Assembly (NCBI RefSeq): GCF_963924675.1
Contig: NC_089222.1
Coordinates: 7,818,501-7,882,500, forward strand
DNA from: Phocoena phocoena
Lineage: Eukaryota > Chordata > Mammalia > Artiodactyla > Phocoenidae
Length of the DNA: 64,000 nt
Reading direction: 5' to 3'
A program made the translations under genes and the position numbers. The notes below the pieces were generated by a model. It saw only the letters and a program-made list of their open reading frames with translations. It was not told the origin of the DNA and did not search any database. This document shows, piece after piece, positions 1 to 12,524 of the stretch; the stretch's first letter is position 1; each line of letters starts with the position of its first letter.

Positions 1-1560
1 TGGTGATATCTTTGTCTGGATTTGGTATCAAGGTGATGGTGGGTTCGTAGAATGAGTTTGGGTATGTTTCTCTCTCTGCTATGTTTTGGAAGAGTTTGAG
101 AAGGATAGGTGTTTGCTCTTCTCTAAATGTTTGATAGAATTTGCCTGTGAAGCCATCTAGTCCTGGGGTTTGTTTTTGGAAGATTTTTAATCACAGTTTC
201 AATTTCAGTGCTTGTGATTGGTCTGTTTATATTTTCTATTTGTTCTTGGTTCAGTCTCGGAAAGTTGTACTTTTCTAAGAATTTGTCCATTTCTTCGAGG
301 TTGTTAATTTTATTGGCATAGAGTTGCTTGTAGTAATCTCTCATGATCCTTTGTAGTTCTGCAGTGCCAGTTTCTACTTCTCCTTTTTCATTTCTAATTC
401 TATTGATTTGAGTCTTCTCCCTTTTTTTCTTGATGAGTCTGAATAATGGTTTATCAATTTTGTTTATCTTCTCAAAGAACCAGCTGTTATTGACCTTTGC
501 TATCATTTCCTTCATTTCTTTTTCATTTATTTCTGATCTGATCTTTATGATTTCTTTCCTTCTGCTAACTTTGGGGGATTTTTGTTCTTCTTTCTCTAAT
601 TGCTTTAGGTGTAAGGTTAGGTTGTTTATTTGAGATGCTTCTTGTTTCTTGTAGGATTGCATTGCTATAAACTTCCCTCTTAGAACTGCTTTTGCTACAT
701 CCCATAGGTTTTGGTTCATCATGTTTTCATTGTCATTTTTTTCTAGGCATTTTTTGATTTCCTCTTTGATTTTTTCAATAATCTCTTCTGCATTTAGTAA
801 CATATTTTTTAGCATCCAGGTGTTTGTATTTTTTACAGTTTTTTTCCTGTAATTGATATCTAGTCTCATGGCATTGTGGTCTGAAAAGATACTTGATATA
901 ATTTCGATTATTTTATATTTATCAAGGCTTGATTTGTGATGCAACAAATGATCTATCCTGGAGAATGTTCCATGAGCACTTGAGAAGAAAGTGTATTCTG
1001 TTGTTTTGGGATAGAATGTCCTATAAATATAAATTCAGTCCATCTGGTCTAATGTGTCATGTAAAACTTGTGTTTCTTTATTTATTTTCATTTTGGATGA
1101 TCTGTCCACTGGTGATAGTGGGTTGTTAAAGTCCCCTACTATGACTGTGTTACTGTTGATTTCCCCTTTTATGGCTGTTAGTATTTGCCTTCTGTATTGA
1201 GGTACTCCTCTCTTGGGTGCATAAATATTTACAATTCATATATCTTCTTTTTGTTTTACTCCCTTGATCATTCTGTAGTGTCCTTCTTTGCTCTTTTATG
1301 AGTCTTTATTTTAAATTCTATTTTGTCTGATATGAGAATTGCTACTCCAGCTTTCTTTTGATTTCCATTTGCATGGAATATCATTTTCCATCCCCTCACT
1401 TTCAGTCTGTATGTGTCCCTAGGTCTGATGTGGGTCTCTTTTAGACAGCATATATATGGGTCTTGTTTCTGTATCCATTCAGCCAGTCTATGTCTTTTGG
1501 TTGGTCATTTAATCCACTTACATTTAAGGTAATTATCGATATGTATGTTCCTGTTACCAT
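1..1560 (-). pseudogene. L1-A ORF2, N-terminal endonuclease and start of reverse transcriptase, broken
   Basis: L1 ORF2 encodes the endonuclease and reverse transcriptase used for target-primed reverse transcription. The start codon is at 1560-1558, followed by an APE-like endonuclease. GDFN (about 1130), IDH near 945 and the first Asn of the LNV(N)G motif are kept, but the second Asn of that motif is Ser here. The longest open stretch (947 to 123, 274 codons) covers the end of the endonuclease and the linker to the reverse transcriptase. Stops and frame changes upstream break the endonuclease. The gene continues beyond the left edge. Confidence 0.88.
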
Positions 1561-1624
1561 TTTCTTATTTATTTTGAGTTTTTTTTTTTTTTTTGTAGGT
1601 CTTTTCCTTCTCTTGTGTTTCCGC

Positions 1625-2493
1625 CTAGAGAAACTCTTTTAGCATTTGTGGTAAAACTGGTTTTGTGGTGCCTAATTCTCTTAACTTTTGTATGTCTAAA
1701 TGTTTTAATTTCTCCATCAATTCTGAATGAGATCCTTGCTGGGTATAGTAATCTTGTTTGTAGGTTTTTCCCTTTCATCACTTTAAATATGTCCTGTCAC
1801 TGCCTTCTGGCTTGCAGAGTTTCTGTTGAAAGTTCAGCTGTTAACCTTATGGGGATTCCCTTTTATGTTATTTGTTACTTTTCCTTTGCTGCTTTTAATA
1901 TTTTTTGTTTGTACTTAATTTTTGATAGTTTGATTAATATGTGTCTTGGTGTGCTTCTTCTTGGATTTATCCTGTATGGGACTCTCTGCACTTCCTGGAC
2001 TTGACTGACTATTTCCTTTGTCATGTTAGGGAAGTTTTTTTCTCAGACCCTTTGTCTTTCTCTTCTTCCTCTGGGACCCTTATAATTCGAATGTTGGTGT
2101 GTTTAATGTTGTCCCAGAGGTCTCTGAGACTGTCCTCAATTCTTTTCATTCTTTTTTCTTTATTCTGCTCTGCAGTAGTTATTTTAACTATTTTATCTTC
2201 CAGGTCACTTATCCATTCTTCTGCCTCAGTTATTCTGTTATTGATTCCTTCTAGAGAATTTTTAATTTCATTTATTGTGTTGTTCACCAGTGTTTGTTTG
2301 CTCTTTAGTTCTTCTAGGTCCTTGTTAATTGTTTCTTGTATTTTCTACATTCTATTCCCAAGTTTTTGGATCATCTTTTCTATTATTACTCTGAATTCTT
2401 TTTAGATAGGCTGTCTCTTTCCTCTTCATTTGTTTGGTCTGGTGGGTTTTTACCTTGGTCCTTCATCTGCTGCATATTTATCTGTCTTCTCAA
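1625..2493 (-). pseudogene. L1-A ORF1, broken RNA-binding protein
   Basis: L1 ORF1 encodes a trimeric RNA-binding chaperone that coats L1 RNA. The relic shows the end of the coiled coil (NSLEGINNRITEAEEWISDLED, minus strand about 2160-2290) and the C-terminal segment with PARISF (about 1720-1770), then a stop near 1625. The start ATG seen at the same place in L1-B is here TTG (2493-2491). A one-base loss soon after, near the RDSLS-like segment, shifts the frame, and later shifts split the rest. The product cannot be made intact. It lies just upstream of ORF2 with a short A-rich linker, the usual L1 order. Confidence 0.85.
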
Positions 2494-4408
2494 TATGTTT
2501 AACTTACTGTGTTTGGGGTCTCCTTTTCACAGGCTGCAAGTTCATAGTTCCCATAGTTTTTGTGTCTGCTCTCAGTGGGTGGGGTTGTTTCAGTGGCTTG
2601 TGCAGGTTTCCTGGTCGAGGGGATTGGTGCCTGTGCTCTTGTGAGTGGGGCTGGATCTTGTCTTTCTGTTGTGCAGGCCCACGTCCAGTTATGTGTTTTG
2701 GGGTGTCTGTGAATTTAGTATGATTTTAGGCAGCCTCTCTGCTAATGGATTGGGTTGTGTTCTTGTCTTGCTAGTTGATTGTCATGGGGCATTTAGCACT
2801 GGAGCTTGTTTGCCATTGCGTGGAGCTGGATGTTAGTGTTGAGACCGAGATCTCTGGGAGAGTTCTTACTGATTAATATTACATGAGACTGGAAGGTCTC
2901 TAGTGGTCCAATGTCCTGAACTCAGCTTTCCCACCTCTGAGGCTCAGGCCTGACACAAGGTCAGAGTATAAAGACCCTGTCAGCCACATGGCTCAGAAGG
3001 AAAGGGAGAAAAAAGGAAAGAAAAATGATATTTTTAATTATTAAAATTAAAAAAATAATAATTTTAAAAAGAAGAGAGCAACCAAACCAATAAACAAATC
3101 CACCAAAGATAACAAGCACTAAAAATCTATACTAAGATAAACATAAAAATCAGAAACAAATCAGTCATAGACAGCAAACTCCAAGTCTACAGTTGTTCCA
3201 TATTTGACCACTGCAATTTTGGGATGATTCATTGTCTATTCAGGCATTCCACAGATTCAGGGTACATCAAGTTGATTATAGGGATTTAATCTGCTGCTCC
3301 TGAGGTTTCTCAGAGAAGTTTCCCTTTCTCTTCTTTGTTCACACAGCTCCTGGGGTTCAGCTTTGGTTTTGGCCCCACCTCTGTGTGTAGGTCACCCTCA
3401 GGCATCTGTTCATGCCCAGACAGGATGGGGCTAAAGGAGCAGCTGATTAGGGAGCTCTGGCTCACTCATGTCAGGCAGAGGGAGCAGTACGGTCGTTATA
3501 ATTGGAATGTGGGGCAAGCCTTCAGTGGCAGAGTGCATGATGTTGCAACAGCCTGAGGTGCTCTGTCTGTTCTCCCGGGGAACTTGTCTCTGGGTCACGG
3601 GACCCTGGCAGTGGTGGGCTGCACAGGCTCCTGGGAGGGGCGGTGTGGATAGTGACTTGTGCTTGCATACAGGATTCTGGGTGGCTGCAAAAGCACCATT
3701 AGTGTTTCGTGCCCATCTCTGGGGTCCAAGCTGGTAGCCAGGGCTCGTGCACATCTCTGGAACTTGTTTAGGTGATGCTCTGAATCCCCTCTCCTCATGC
3801 ACCCTGAAACAATGGTCTCTTGCCTCTTCAGCAGGTCCAGGCTTTTTCTCAGACTCCCTCCTGGCTAGCTGTGGTGCACTAGTCCCCTTCAGGCTGTGTT
3901 CACGCAGCCAACCCCAGTCCTCTCCCTGGGGTCTCACCTCCAAAGCCCGGGCCTCAGCTCCCAGCCTCCACCCACCCTGTGGTGAGCAGACAAGCCTCTC
4001 AGGCTGGTGAGTGCTGGTCAGCACCAATCCTCCGTGCAGGAATAGCTCCACTTTGCCCTCTTCACACCTGTTGCTGCACTCTCCTCCATGGCTCCAAAGC
4101 TTCTGCCCCGCCACCCCTGTCTGCACCTGTGAAGGGTCTTCCTAGTGTGTGGAAACTTTTCCTCCTTCACAGCTCTCTCCCAGAAGTGCAGGTCCATCCC
4201 TATTCTTTTGTCACTGTTTTATCTTTTTTCTTTTGCCCTACCCAGACACATGGGGAGTTTCTTGGCTTTTGGGAAATCTGAGGTCTTCTGTCAGCATTCA
4301 GTAGGTGTTCTGTAAGAGTTGTTCCACATGTAGATGTATTTTTGATGTATTTGCGGGGAGGAAGGTGATCTCCACATCTTACTCCTCTGCCATCTTGAAG
4401 GTCCCCCT
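2494..4408 (-). promoter_or_regulatory. L1-A 5'UTR, internal promoter region (1.9 kb type)
   Basis: The GC-richer leader of L1-A resembles the leader of L1-B over its whole length, including the same T-rich tract (here A-rich at about 3005-3070). L1 5'UTRs carry an internal RNA polymerase II promoter. The first bases on the minus strand contain CAAGATGG (4397-4390), which fits the YY1-site core known to set L1 start sites. Open frames inside it (for example 3431-4126) are chance products of the leader and are not genes. Confidence 0.75.
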
Positions 4409-4409
4409 C

Positions 4410-5010
4410 GGTTAAGAACTTCTTTACCTCCTTTCTAAACTCTGAGGCTTTGCCTTAGTTAGTAGTTTTTTTTTTTAATTGTTTTTGTTTCTATACTATT
4501 TATGTCAAGTATCATAAATTAAGATACTTTCACGAGCCAAACATATAATAAAATATGTGAAGGAGGATAAGGTAAACATACTGGAGAATCCAGTAAACCA
4601 GAGATGGAGCCACTCCTTGGTTCCAGCCAAATATTACCACACAAGTATATGTACAAGTAGTGTCAGCTGTAGTTGATTTTCAGAGAGTTTCATAATCTAG
4701 ATCAGTATGTATGTGTATCGATTTTAAACATTTACAATTAATTACAAAAAAAAACCCAGTGTGGGCCAACAAAGATATTTAAGGTTCAGCTATAGTTCAT
4801 GACTCATCTGTTTACAACCTTTCCTTAGTGTTAACAAAGACATTTGTGACCCTGAAAGTTGACCTTTTATTAAAAGTGTCAAAGCAGAAAGCAAATCAGA
4901 TAAAACAGTAAGTTTAAGTTAGGGGGCAGTGTTTGAATTTGCCTCGTAGAACTACTTAACTTCAGGGAAGTTGTTTGAACTAAGTCTTAGGTTATTCACC
5001 TGCAATGTAT
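4410..5010. other. Unassigned AT-rich DNA
   Basis: No gene or repeat family recognised. It contains short T and A runs (about 4468-4481 and 4746-4755). Confidence 0.5.
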
Positions 5011-5020
5011 TGTCAATACG

Positions 5021-5366
5021 GTTTGTTTGTTTGTTTGTTTGTTTTTGCCTGCATTGAGTCTTCGTTGCTGCGTGCAGGCTTTCTCAAGTTGCGGTGAGCA
5101 GGGGCTACTCTTTGTTGTGGTGTGTGGACTTCTCATTGTGGTGGCTTCTCCTGTTATGGTGCATGGGCTGTAGACGTGTGGGCTCAGTAGTTGTGACACG
5201 TGGGCTCAGTAGTTGTGGCTCACGGGCTCTAGAGTGCAGGCTCAGTAGTTGTGGGTCATGGGCTTAGTTGCTGCATGGCATGTGGGTCTTCCGGCACCAG
5301 GGCTCAAACCCCTGTCCCCTGCATTGGCAGGCAGATTCTTAACCATTGAACCACCAGGGAAGTCCA
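5021..5366 (-). mobile_element. CHR-1-like SINE, long type, with (TTTG)n tail
   Basis: Antisense tRNA-derived SINE. Read on the minus strand it starts GGACTTCCCTGGTGGTTCA, has a B-box-like stretch in the head, then a body with repeated CAACTACTGAGCC motifs. The tail appears as the (TTTG)n tract at 5022-5045. Imperfect target-site duplications of about 10 bp (TGTCAATACG at 5011-5020, TGTCAAAAGG at 5367-5376) flank it. It is moderately diverged from the copies at 25664 and 30796. Confidence 0.88.
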
Positions 5367-5376
5367 TGTCAAAAGG

Positions 5377-6619
5377 TGTTTTTAAATACTTCCTACAGAT
5401 GCAACCAGCTGAAGGTCTGATTTTGTAAAAAAAAGAATTCTTTTTGAATCTTAATGTTTTAAATATCAATAAAAATTTTAAAAATTACTGTAAAATTGTG
5501 AAAACATAAAGATATCAAATAAGATAAAGAAAGTCACTAAATATACCTAAAGCTCAATTTAAAATCAATCTGCCTCAGTGTTAGAATAGCACATTCTTTG
5601 GGTTCCTCATGACTAAAAATTATTTATTATTTAAAATCTAACATGGATATGATGCAAATTGTATATATTTAAAAACAATATGCTCTAAGAGCTCGCATAA
5701 AGCAATTAACAAAGATGATTCATCGACACAATGTCTAACAATCCATTCCATAAATAGGAGATATCTTTCAAAACATTCAACAACATTACTAGAATTCATG
5801 AATTATAAATCATCTGTTTTGCTGAATATCTTTCTACGACTGCCAAGAACTTTATGAAACATTCCAGTTATTACAAGTTTTGAGATTTTGAATCTCCTCA
5901 ATCAATTCAGAAGTTGACGCCAAGGTTCTCTCTAGTAAATCTGTGTTCCCCTTTTCAATAAGGTTGGAGCCAAGAAGGAATCATCTGGCTACACTTGGAG
6001 GAATAATCCTAGCTCATTTAGGAGACAAGCCAACCAGTCACATACAAAGGAGAAATGACATACCAAGAGAGCCTTAAAACGCATGCACTAAGAATCAGTA
6101 TATGCGTAACCTGAAAACAAAAATATATGCATTAAATATAAATATTCTAAGGAATCAAATCTCTACATACACCTGTTTTTTGTCCTAATATGGCCATCTT
6201 GACTCCTTCCTCCTATATTTGAACATATCAAAGGGTGCAAACTCTACTGAAACTCCATTCAAACTATTTCTCCTCTCTTTCCTTGATGGAGCTCTAAGGG
6301 AGAATCCTAACACTTCACTTTAGAGCATGTATCCAGACCAGAAAATCTCTTTGTGTGAGAGACACTGACTAGAAACACATCTGTTTTGACAGGTTTCCTT
6401 TGTGACAGAGCCATTTTTCTAAGCTCACTATGGCCATTGAGAAGTTTGTAAAATCCTGAAAAGTATTTCTACTTGGATATACTCTTTGCTCAAACAGTCT
6501 GACCGAAATCAGCCCTATTCAGGTTTCCAAAGCTGGCTACTTACTCCTCATGACTTTTCCCATTATCCATCGGTTTTCTAATCATCATGCCCAAACCATA
6601 AGCATCTTCTTTCTTTTAG
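5377..6619. other. Unassigned AT-rich DNA
   Basis: No coding region or repeat family recognised. Stops are dense in all frames. Confidence 0.5.
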
Positions 6620-6945
6620 AATTGTTTTTCTTGTGGTAAAATACACATAACACATAGTTTACTATTTTAGCTATTTTTACAGGTACAATACAGTGGCATT
6701 GAGTACATTGATACTGTTGTGCAGTCATCACCATTATCCATCTCCAGAACTTTTCCATCATCCCAAACTGAAACCCTGTACCTCTTAAACACTTATTCCC
6801 TATTCTCTCCTCCTCCAGCTTCTGGTAATCACAGTTCTACTTTTTTGTCTCCATGAATTGGACTATTCTAAGAACCTCATACAAATGGCATATACAATAT
6901 TTGTCCTTTTGTGTCTGACAATTTCACTTAGCACACAAGCATCTT
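6620..6945 (-). mobile_element. Old L1M-type LINE-1 3' fragment
   Basis: Matches the remembered antisense pattern of ancient mammalian L1 3' ends: a GTGGTAAAATACACATAAC start, then CAGTGGCATTGAGTACATT, CATCACCATTATCCATCTCC, a pyrimidine-rich part and TTTGTGTCTGACAATTTCACTTAGCA. It is much more diverged than L1-A, B and C. The subfamily was not assigned. Confidence 0.65.
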
Positions 6946-7013
6946 CTTGGACCTATTTCTTTGTGCTCTAGTCAAAAGAGTTCTGCAAAGTCATCCTTCA
7001 CTATTACTTTTGA

Positions 7014-7110
7014 TTTTTTGTTTTGTTTTTTGAGACTGGAACAGCACAAGCTTTATTCAATGTCCAAAGAATGAAGAAGCGGGAACCTAGTTCACAAATC
7101 AAAACTCCTC
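7014..7110 (-). pseudogene. Short 5'-truncated retrocopy of an unidentified transcript 3' end
   Basis: On the minus strand this reads as a short 3'UTR-like piece with an AATAAA signal (complement of TTTATT at about 7052-7057), then an A-rich tail (complement of TTTTTTGTTTTGTTTTTTG at 7014-7032). It is flanked by direct repeats of 19 bp with two mismatches (6995-7013 and 7111-7129), as expected for L1-driven retroposition. The parent gene was not recognised. The open frame 7023-7526 runs through it by chance. Confidence 0.6.
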
Positions 7111-7129
7111 CCTTCACTATTATTTTGGA

Positions 7130-7720
7130 TTTGTTCGTTTCCCTTAACTTTCCCTGTCATCTCACGTCTCAGCTCCTGCAAGACCTTTTTAACAGGTGCC
7201 ATAAGGTTAATCTAGCTTCTTCACATCCGATCCTACATAAGAAGAACCTTCTGGAAACATGCTGTCACTCCAGAATCTTTATTGGTGCCCCACAGACCCA
7301 TAGAAAAAGTCCCAGCACCTTAGCCTGGTCTGCAAAGCTGTTCACTCTATGGATTTCACCTATGTCTCCAGCCAAACTCCCATTACCCCAATGGCAAACT
7401 CTGTGTGTCATCAAGACAGTAAACCCTCTCACACTGCAAAGCCCACTTGGGTATTTTCTGCCATTCTCCCCACCTCCTATACTCTTGTTTGTAAAAGTAA
7501 AACATGCTCTAAGGGTTCCCTGTTAAGCTTGTCCCAGGGGGATCCCTACTCACCTTACAACTCCATGGCAAGTACTTTCTCTAATAGAAGCTAGGTCCTC
7601 CCCTCTCTGCCTTTGCATTGTGAATCCTTCCGATGTCTGCCTTGGCTTCTCACCTACGTTATGACTCTAAAACTTATGTTCACAGCCCCTGACACAGCAA
7701 GTTTGCTCAATAAGCATTTT
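7130..7720 (+). mobile_element. L2-like ancient LINE fragment (probable)
   Basis: A C/T-rich sequence with the flavour of L2 3' ends, for example the final GCCCCTGACACAGCAAGTTTGCTCAATAAGCA region near 7685-7720. The match is by remembered pattern and diverged. The frames here (7023-7526, 7349-7594) show no protein family. Confidence 0.4.
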
Positions 7721-8879
7721 TTAAGTGATGACATAGGTATTCAGCACTTACAGACTGATAGATTGGCTACCTTCTACCTAAATCTTTCCCGGAGTTTCTT
7801 TTTTTTTGGTCAAAGTAGAAAACAGTCCAATCTCTTATCTCCTGAATAAACCTCAAGCCTTTACCAACACCATGGGTTATGCACGAAAAGTCAAACTGGC
7901 ACAGGAGCTTCTATATAAGAGTTTAGTCATTTGACACACTACTATTCAAGTTTGTTTATTACCCTGTGGCCCATAGCTGTTTCCACCTGTAAGGCTTGCA
8001 CTTCACTTCACTTAGCATCTCTTTCCTGGGCTGAATATTTGGCTTTTATTGCAAATCATTTTCTCCTCACGTTTTAATACATTGCTAATTGCTTACAAAT
8101 TATTATGCCTCACTGGACTCAACAAAACTGTTTTTAACAATCTAACACTGCACCATTATACAGGATGGTTGGCATCTCAGAGAGAAGTTAATTTGTGCCC
8201 CGTGACAATGATTATGAATTTGGCTAAGTCATTTCCAATGATAGATATTATGCCCCAGAGGATAAACTTCCTTTCTCTTACTCGGCACCATTCTATCAGG
8301 TCTCTGCCGACTACATTTCCCTTCTGTATCCATTTCTTTTATTCTCCCCCACATGGGAATGTACATTTGGTCTTTTTTTCCTAGCCTGAGCTGCTCCATT
8401 TCTCCTACACATTCCCTCTCAATAAACCACAAGTGCTGTTACAAATGGTGGATGCCTGTTAAAAACACACACTCCACTCTCTCCTCCAACTCTGCTCAAG
8501 GTGACCCAGGCACTTAAATGGAATGCCCCAATTGCAAACCATTTGGGATGCTTAACCTCAAGACAACTAGGAGTCAGAAGGCAAAAAGCTATCATCTGAA
8601 AAACAAATCCCTTCAGGAAAATATATTGTGCCCATCAGCAAAAGAGCTCAGTGTGCTACAGACTGGAGTTAGCAGGGAGATTGTTCTCTTGTGCAGAATT
8701 TGAGCTGACTTCACTATCTTAGAAAGAGTGTCAGGTAAAGTGTCTGAAAGGGAACATAAAGGACAGGGTTTTCATATGTTTTTATTATGGAAGCACAAAC
8801 AAGCTTTCCTAGATACTCCTGAATTTTGTCTGAGGGAATTTTAAAACAGAGTAAAGGAATATTCTAGCCTCCCTGGCTG
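7721..8879. other. Unassigned DNA
   Basis: No gene or clear repeat seen. Several short frames have no recognisable domain. Confidence 0.45.
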
Positions 8880-9195
8880 ACTTACATGCACATTTTACCT
8901 TCGTTCAAATCATCCTCTTATTCTCCCTCTCTATGTACGCCCATCTGTAAAAGTCAAAATCTTCTATGAATGCTTCTTGCTTCTTCCCTGACTTACATCT
9001 TCCCTTCTCCCAAGTCTTTCAACCCTTCCTGCCTCCACCATCAATTTTGATTTTGTTATTTCCTGCCATGACTTGTGATGGTTTCTGTTTGTGTCCTCTA
9101 ACATAATCTCCTGGAAAGAAGGAAACCTATGTAATGTTTCTCCTCGTTTAACACCAATACCTAACCCAGAGTAAAAGTATAAAAATATTAGTTGA
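8880..9195 (+). mobile_element. L2-like 3' end (probable)
   Basis: A pyrimidine-rich stretch with CTTCTTGCTTCTTCCCTGAC, then an ACACCAATACCTAACCCAGAG-like ending and an A/T-rich end. This resembles the 3' end of ancient L2 elements. Confidence 0.4.
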
Positions 9196-9290
9196 TAGGT
9201 TTTTCTTCTTCTCCCTCATCCAAATTCATCTCTCCTGCCCCAAGACTATATCTAGACTATCATTTGTTACAATGTGCCTTTATTACAGTG

Positions 9291-9319
9291 AAGTGTGTGT
9301 GTGTCTGTGTCTGTGTTTG
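9291..9319. repeat. (GT)n microsatellite, imperfect
   Basis: A GTGTGTGTGTGTCTGTGTCTGTG tract, directly visible. Confidence 0.9.
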
Positions 9320-10057
9320 TCTACAAAGCTTTGATTTCAAAGAAGACAAGGACCAACAGGTAAGCATATGCTGCATAAGTATGCAGGGTCCAATAAAGCC
9401 GCTTGACTTAAACTGACCCCCTGAAACAAAATATCTTAGGATAAATGCATCCTGAGTGAGGAATTTACTGAAGCAAGGGACAAGAGATGAGGGAATGGAC
9501 AAAAATTCAGGTGCAAAACCACAAAGACAATTTCAGAGAATGTTAAAAAAAAAAAAAAAAGTCATAAAAGTCCCTAAAGCAGGATACAGATACAGCAGAG
9601 AATCCAGACTGCTTCAAACCTTGCCCAGTATCTCATCGGTTCCTTAGCCCAGATGATCCAGAAACAGGTATAAGGATATATTGCAGGTCCTTCAAGGTCA
9701 CTGCATTTTAAAGTGACATGTTTCTCACTCCTGAGTGTGGATTCCAATTTCTCAACTAAACAGAGAGGAAGCAAATACAGCCATTTGCATTCTCATTCCC
9801 TTCTCTCCTTGAGTGACAAAATGCCTTCCATGCCTGTGCCTCTGGTCCCCAGGCAGGATTCTGGACCCTAAGAGGGAAGAAGCAGAGCTGGCCTGTGCTC
9901 CACTGGCTCAGTCTTTGACAAGATAGGATTTCCTAAATGATAGGATGGTCTATTAGTAAATTACATACAAATGCTGTAAAGTACCACATTTACGAAATCC
10001 ATGATGCTTGGCTCCAGTACAGAAGATAAAATCGGGAAGAAGGTAAAAAATTAAAAA
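9320..10057. other. Unassigned DNA with an A run
   Basis: No gene or named repeat recognised. An A run lies at 9545-9560. Confidence 0.45.
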
Positions 10058-10160
10058 GAGGGGATGTATATATACATATAGCTGATTCACTGCTATACAA
10101 TAGAAACTAACACAACATTGTAAAGCAACTATCCTCCAATAAGAATTAATTTTAAAAAAG
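10058..10160 (+). mobile_element. 5'-truncated L1 tail
   Basis: Contains the 3'-terminal L1 signature seen many times in this window: TATACATATAGCTGATTCAC, AGAAACTAACACAACATTGTAAAGCAACTAT and CCAATAAGAATTAA with an A-rich end. Confidence 0.85.
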
Positions 10161-11959
10161 CCAATCAGGCAGAAACAGAAACAAACCCAAGAGTGTAATC
10201 AGCAAGAAAATTTAAGTGTCAAGGGGCTCTGGCTTGAAAATTCCTGCAGAATAACATACAACTTTTAATATCTTACTCCTTTAAATCTGGAAAAAATAGA
10301 GAGTGGAAGATAGCACCTAATCTTTTCCATTCCTGCTTAACTAATTTTAGTCAGCAAAATTAAGCAAGTTTTATTTGCTTGTCAAGTGAAGATAAAGAGA
10401 ACTTTAAAGGAGTTGAAACTTTAAGCTTTCATTGAAAGTTACAGGTAGCTGCCAAAGGAAAATCTTATCTGTTGAAAAACCAAGTTCAGCATTTAGCTGT
10501 AGAGCTATGAAAGTCTGAAGATAAGAAGATATGGTATCATTTAATTAACAGCCATCCAATGATGGTTCAGAAGAGATTAATTCTGCTTCTTAGGTAGTTA
10601 AGACCAACCTCAGTCTCTACCAGAAAACACATTTTAACAATTTTCCTTCTCCCCCCTCCTTTCCCATTCCTCAGATATTTTCATATTCTCTTACCCTTGC
10701 TCCTCTCTCGCTCCCCTTTTTCCTCAATAAAACCAGCCTTTAACTTAAAAAGAACGTGTCTGTTTTCAGATGCTCAAGGTATTTCTAGCAATGTATAGAC
10801 TTCTTTATTCTCATAAAAATAAGTAGCTCTCAATAACTATCTTCAAGAACAAAGAAGGAAATAAATTAACTCAAATTTATGTTTTTAATGAAAGAAAATC
10901 ATGTTCTAATATCTGAAGGGATAATAAACATACAAAATTTTTACTATAGTGACTAAACCAAAAGTGGGACTTTCAGCTAAAACATAAAAGAAACCACATC
11001 AAGATATTGATACCATATTTATACAGCAATATGTAGTGATGAAAGGTGAATAAAAATCTCATAAATCTATGAAACTAAAAAAATATAATATAATAGAGTC
11101 AGGAGAAAGCATCACACATCATTATGGCTTTTTGTCTTTTTTCCTTCTTCCCCACTTGACTGCTCCCTTCCTTCAACCCGTTCAAGGTTTCTAAACTTGT
11201 TGAAGGTACCTCCTAGGAGTAGAAAGCATCCAATACCATTTATATGAGCATGTAGCAGAGAATTCTACAGAAATGGAGTTTTTAAAAAAGATTAATAAAA
11301 CCTGAAATGGAGCAATTGATATTTCAGTATTTGAGTGATAACAGAAATGGATGTGTGTATAAAGCAGAGAGAGATTCTTCTCTGAGACACGATTCAATAT
11401 AGTGTATTGAAAAGGTATTATAGGTAAGCTCAAGAAAGAGTGAGTTATGGTGACAAAAGGAGAGCCTTCATCCAGTAACCTACTTTTGTGGATGTGAATC
11501 AACATGATACTAATAAATACATAAAATAAAACCACAGCCTGAATAACTCTTAAGTACACAGAGACCACAGTATAGGAAAAACAAGTAATGAAATTCAATT
11601 TAGCTGCTAAAGTATTTCTCAGAGCCAAATATAATTTTTAAAAGACACATGAATTTCCTTCCTTACATAAGCTAAGGACTGAGTTTAGTAAAATTGGCTA
11701 AATACACCCTCCAATTTATCCCTCCTCAAGCCACAGGGCAATCCTACAGCTTGCAACTGGAAATAGAATAAAACAAGGTATCTAGCAGGTAATAGGAATT
11801 TTGACTTGACTCACAGGATATTTCATTTTATTTTTTTTGATATTTCATTTTCTATTCATTTAAATATATGTTTATGTTTATAAATATCACATATTTATAT
11901 ATCTTTACTATTTCTATTACTAAAATAACTGATTTCATAAAAAAAAATATTCAAATAAA
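10161..11959. other. Unassigned AT-rich DNA
   Basis: No coding or RNA gene recognised. The minus-strand frame 11191-11628 (145 codons) has no domain and looks like chance. Confidence 0.45.
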
Positions 11960-12390
11960 GATCCTCTCTAATACCACTAAGCCCAGTATAATCACTATTA
12001 ACATGCTAAAGTAGGAGTACAATCCTTCAGATATTTTTCCCATTATATATACATACACCTTCGTGTTTATATATCTTCTTCTTTTTTTTTTTTTTTAGAA
12101 AAACAGGATCACGGTAAATGTAATGCATGTAATTTGTTTATTTCCTTAATAATATGTAGTGGACACTTTTATGTAGTACAGATGCACATCATCATGCACA
12201 TCATCATCAATGTATTATATTGTATATTCGTACCATATTTATAAAACCAATCTCTTAGTGATAGACATTTGAGACTCCTTACAAATTTTTGCTATCATAA
12301 TTAAATTCTTCCATAAACATCTTTATACATATGTCTCTGTGTGCTATCTATCTTCACCTTTTAGTTAAACATAAAATTTTTATTTCTGGA
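11960..12390 (-). mobile_element. Old L1M-type LINE-1 3' fragment
   Basis: An antisense pattern of ancient L1 3' ends: an element with ATATTTTTCCCATTATATATACATACA, a T-rich run (12079-12096), AACAGGATCACGGTAAATG, AGTGATAGACATTTGAGACTCC and AAATTTTTGCTATCATAATTAAA. It is highly diverged. Confidence 0.55.
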
Positions 12391-12496
12391 GAGCACAACT
12401 CTTCTGTGGCCTCATTTATTGCTTTCCAAGGTTTTATTTGAAAACCCTATACTTGTATAAATTCTTGGAAATCCTTTGTTAGAACTTTATATTGGA

Positions 12497-12524
12497 CACA
12501 CACACACACACACATACACACATA
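12497..12524. repeat. (CA)n microsatellite
   Basis: A CACACACACA tract with one TACACACATA variation at the right end. Confidence 0.9.

Larger units (their letters stand above)
1..4408 (-). mobile_element. L1-A: LINE-1 element, 5' part, cut by the window edge
   Basis: Minus-strand L1. Reading right to left it has a long 5'UTR (about 4408 to 2494), a broken ORF1 (2493 to 1625) and the N-terminal part of ORF2 (from 1560 to the left edge, ending within the reverse transcriptase region). The 5' end has the CAAGATGG start typical of L1 and closely resembles the start of L1-B at 20725, so both belong to one 5'UTR lineage. The 3' end, A-tail and left target-site duplication lie outside the window. 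Stops and frameshifts in both ORFs show that it is inactive. Confidence 0.93.

Noticed and set aside
3431..4126. 231-codon open frame on the minus strand
   Set aside because: It lies wholly in the L1-A 5'UTR, which is GC-rich. The matching part of L1-B (21019-21410) holds only shorter frames on both strands. No domain.
7023..7526. 167-codon plus-strand frame
   Set aside because: It runs through the antisense retrocopy and L2-like DNA. No protein family and no splice sites that make sense.
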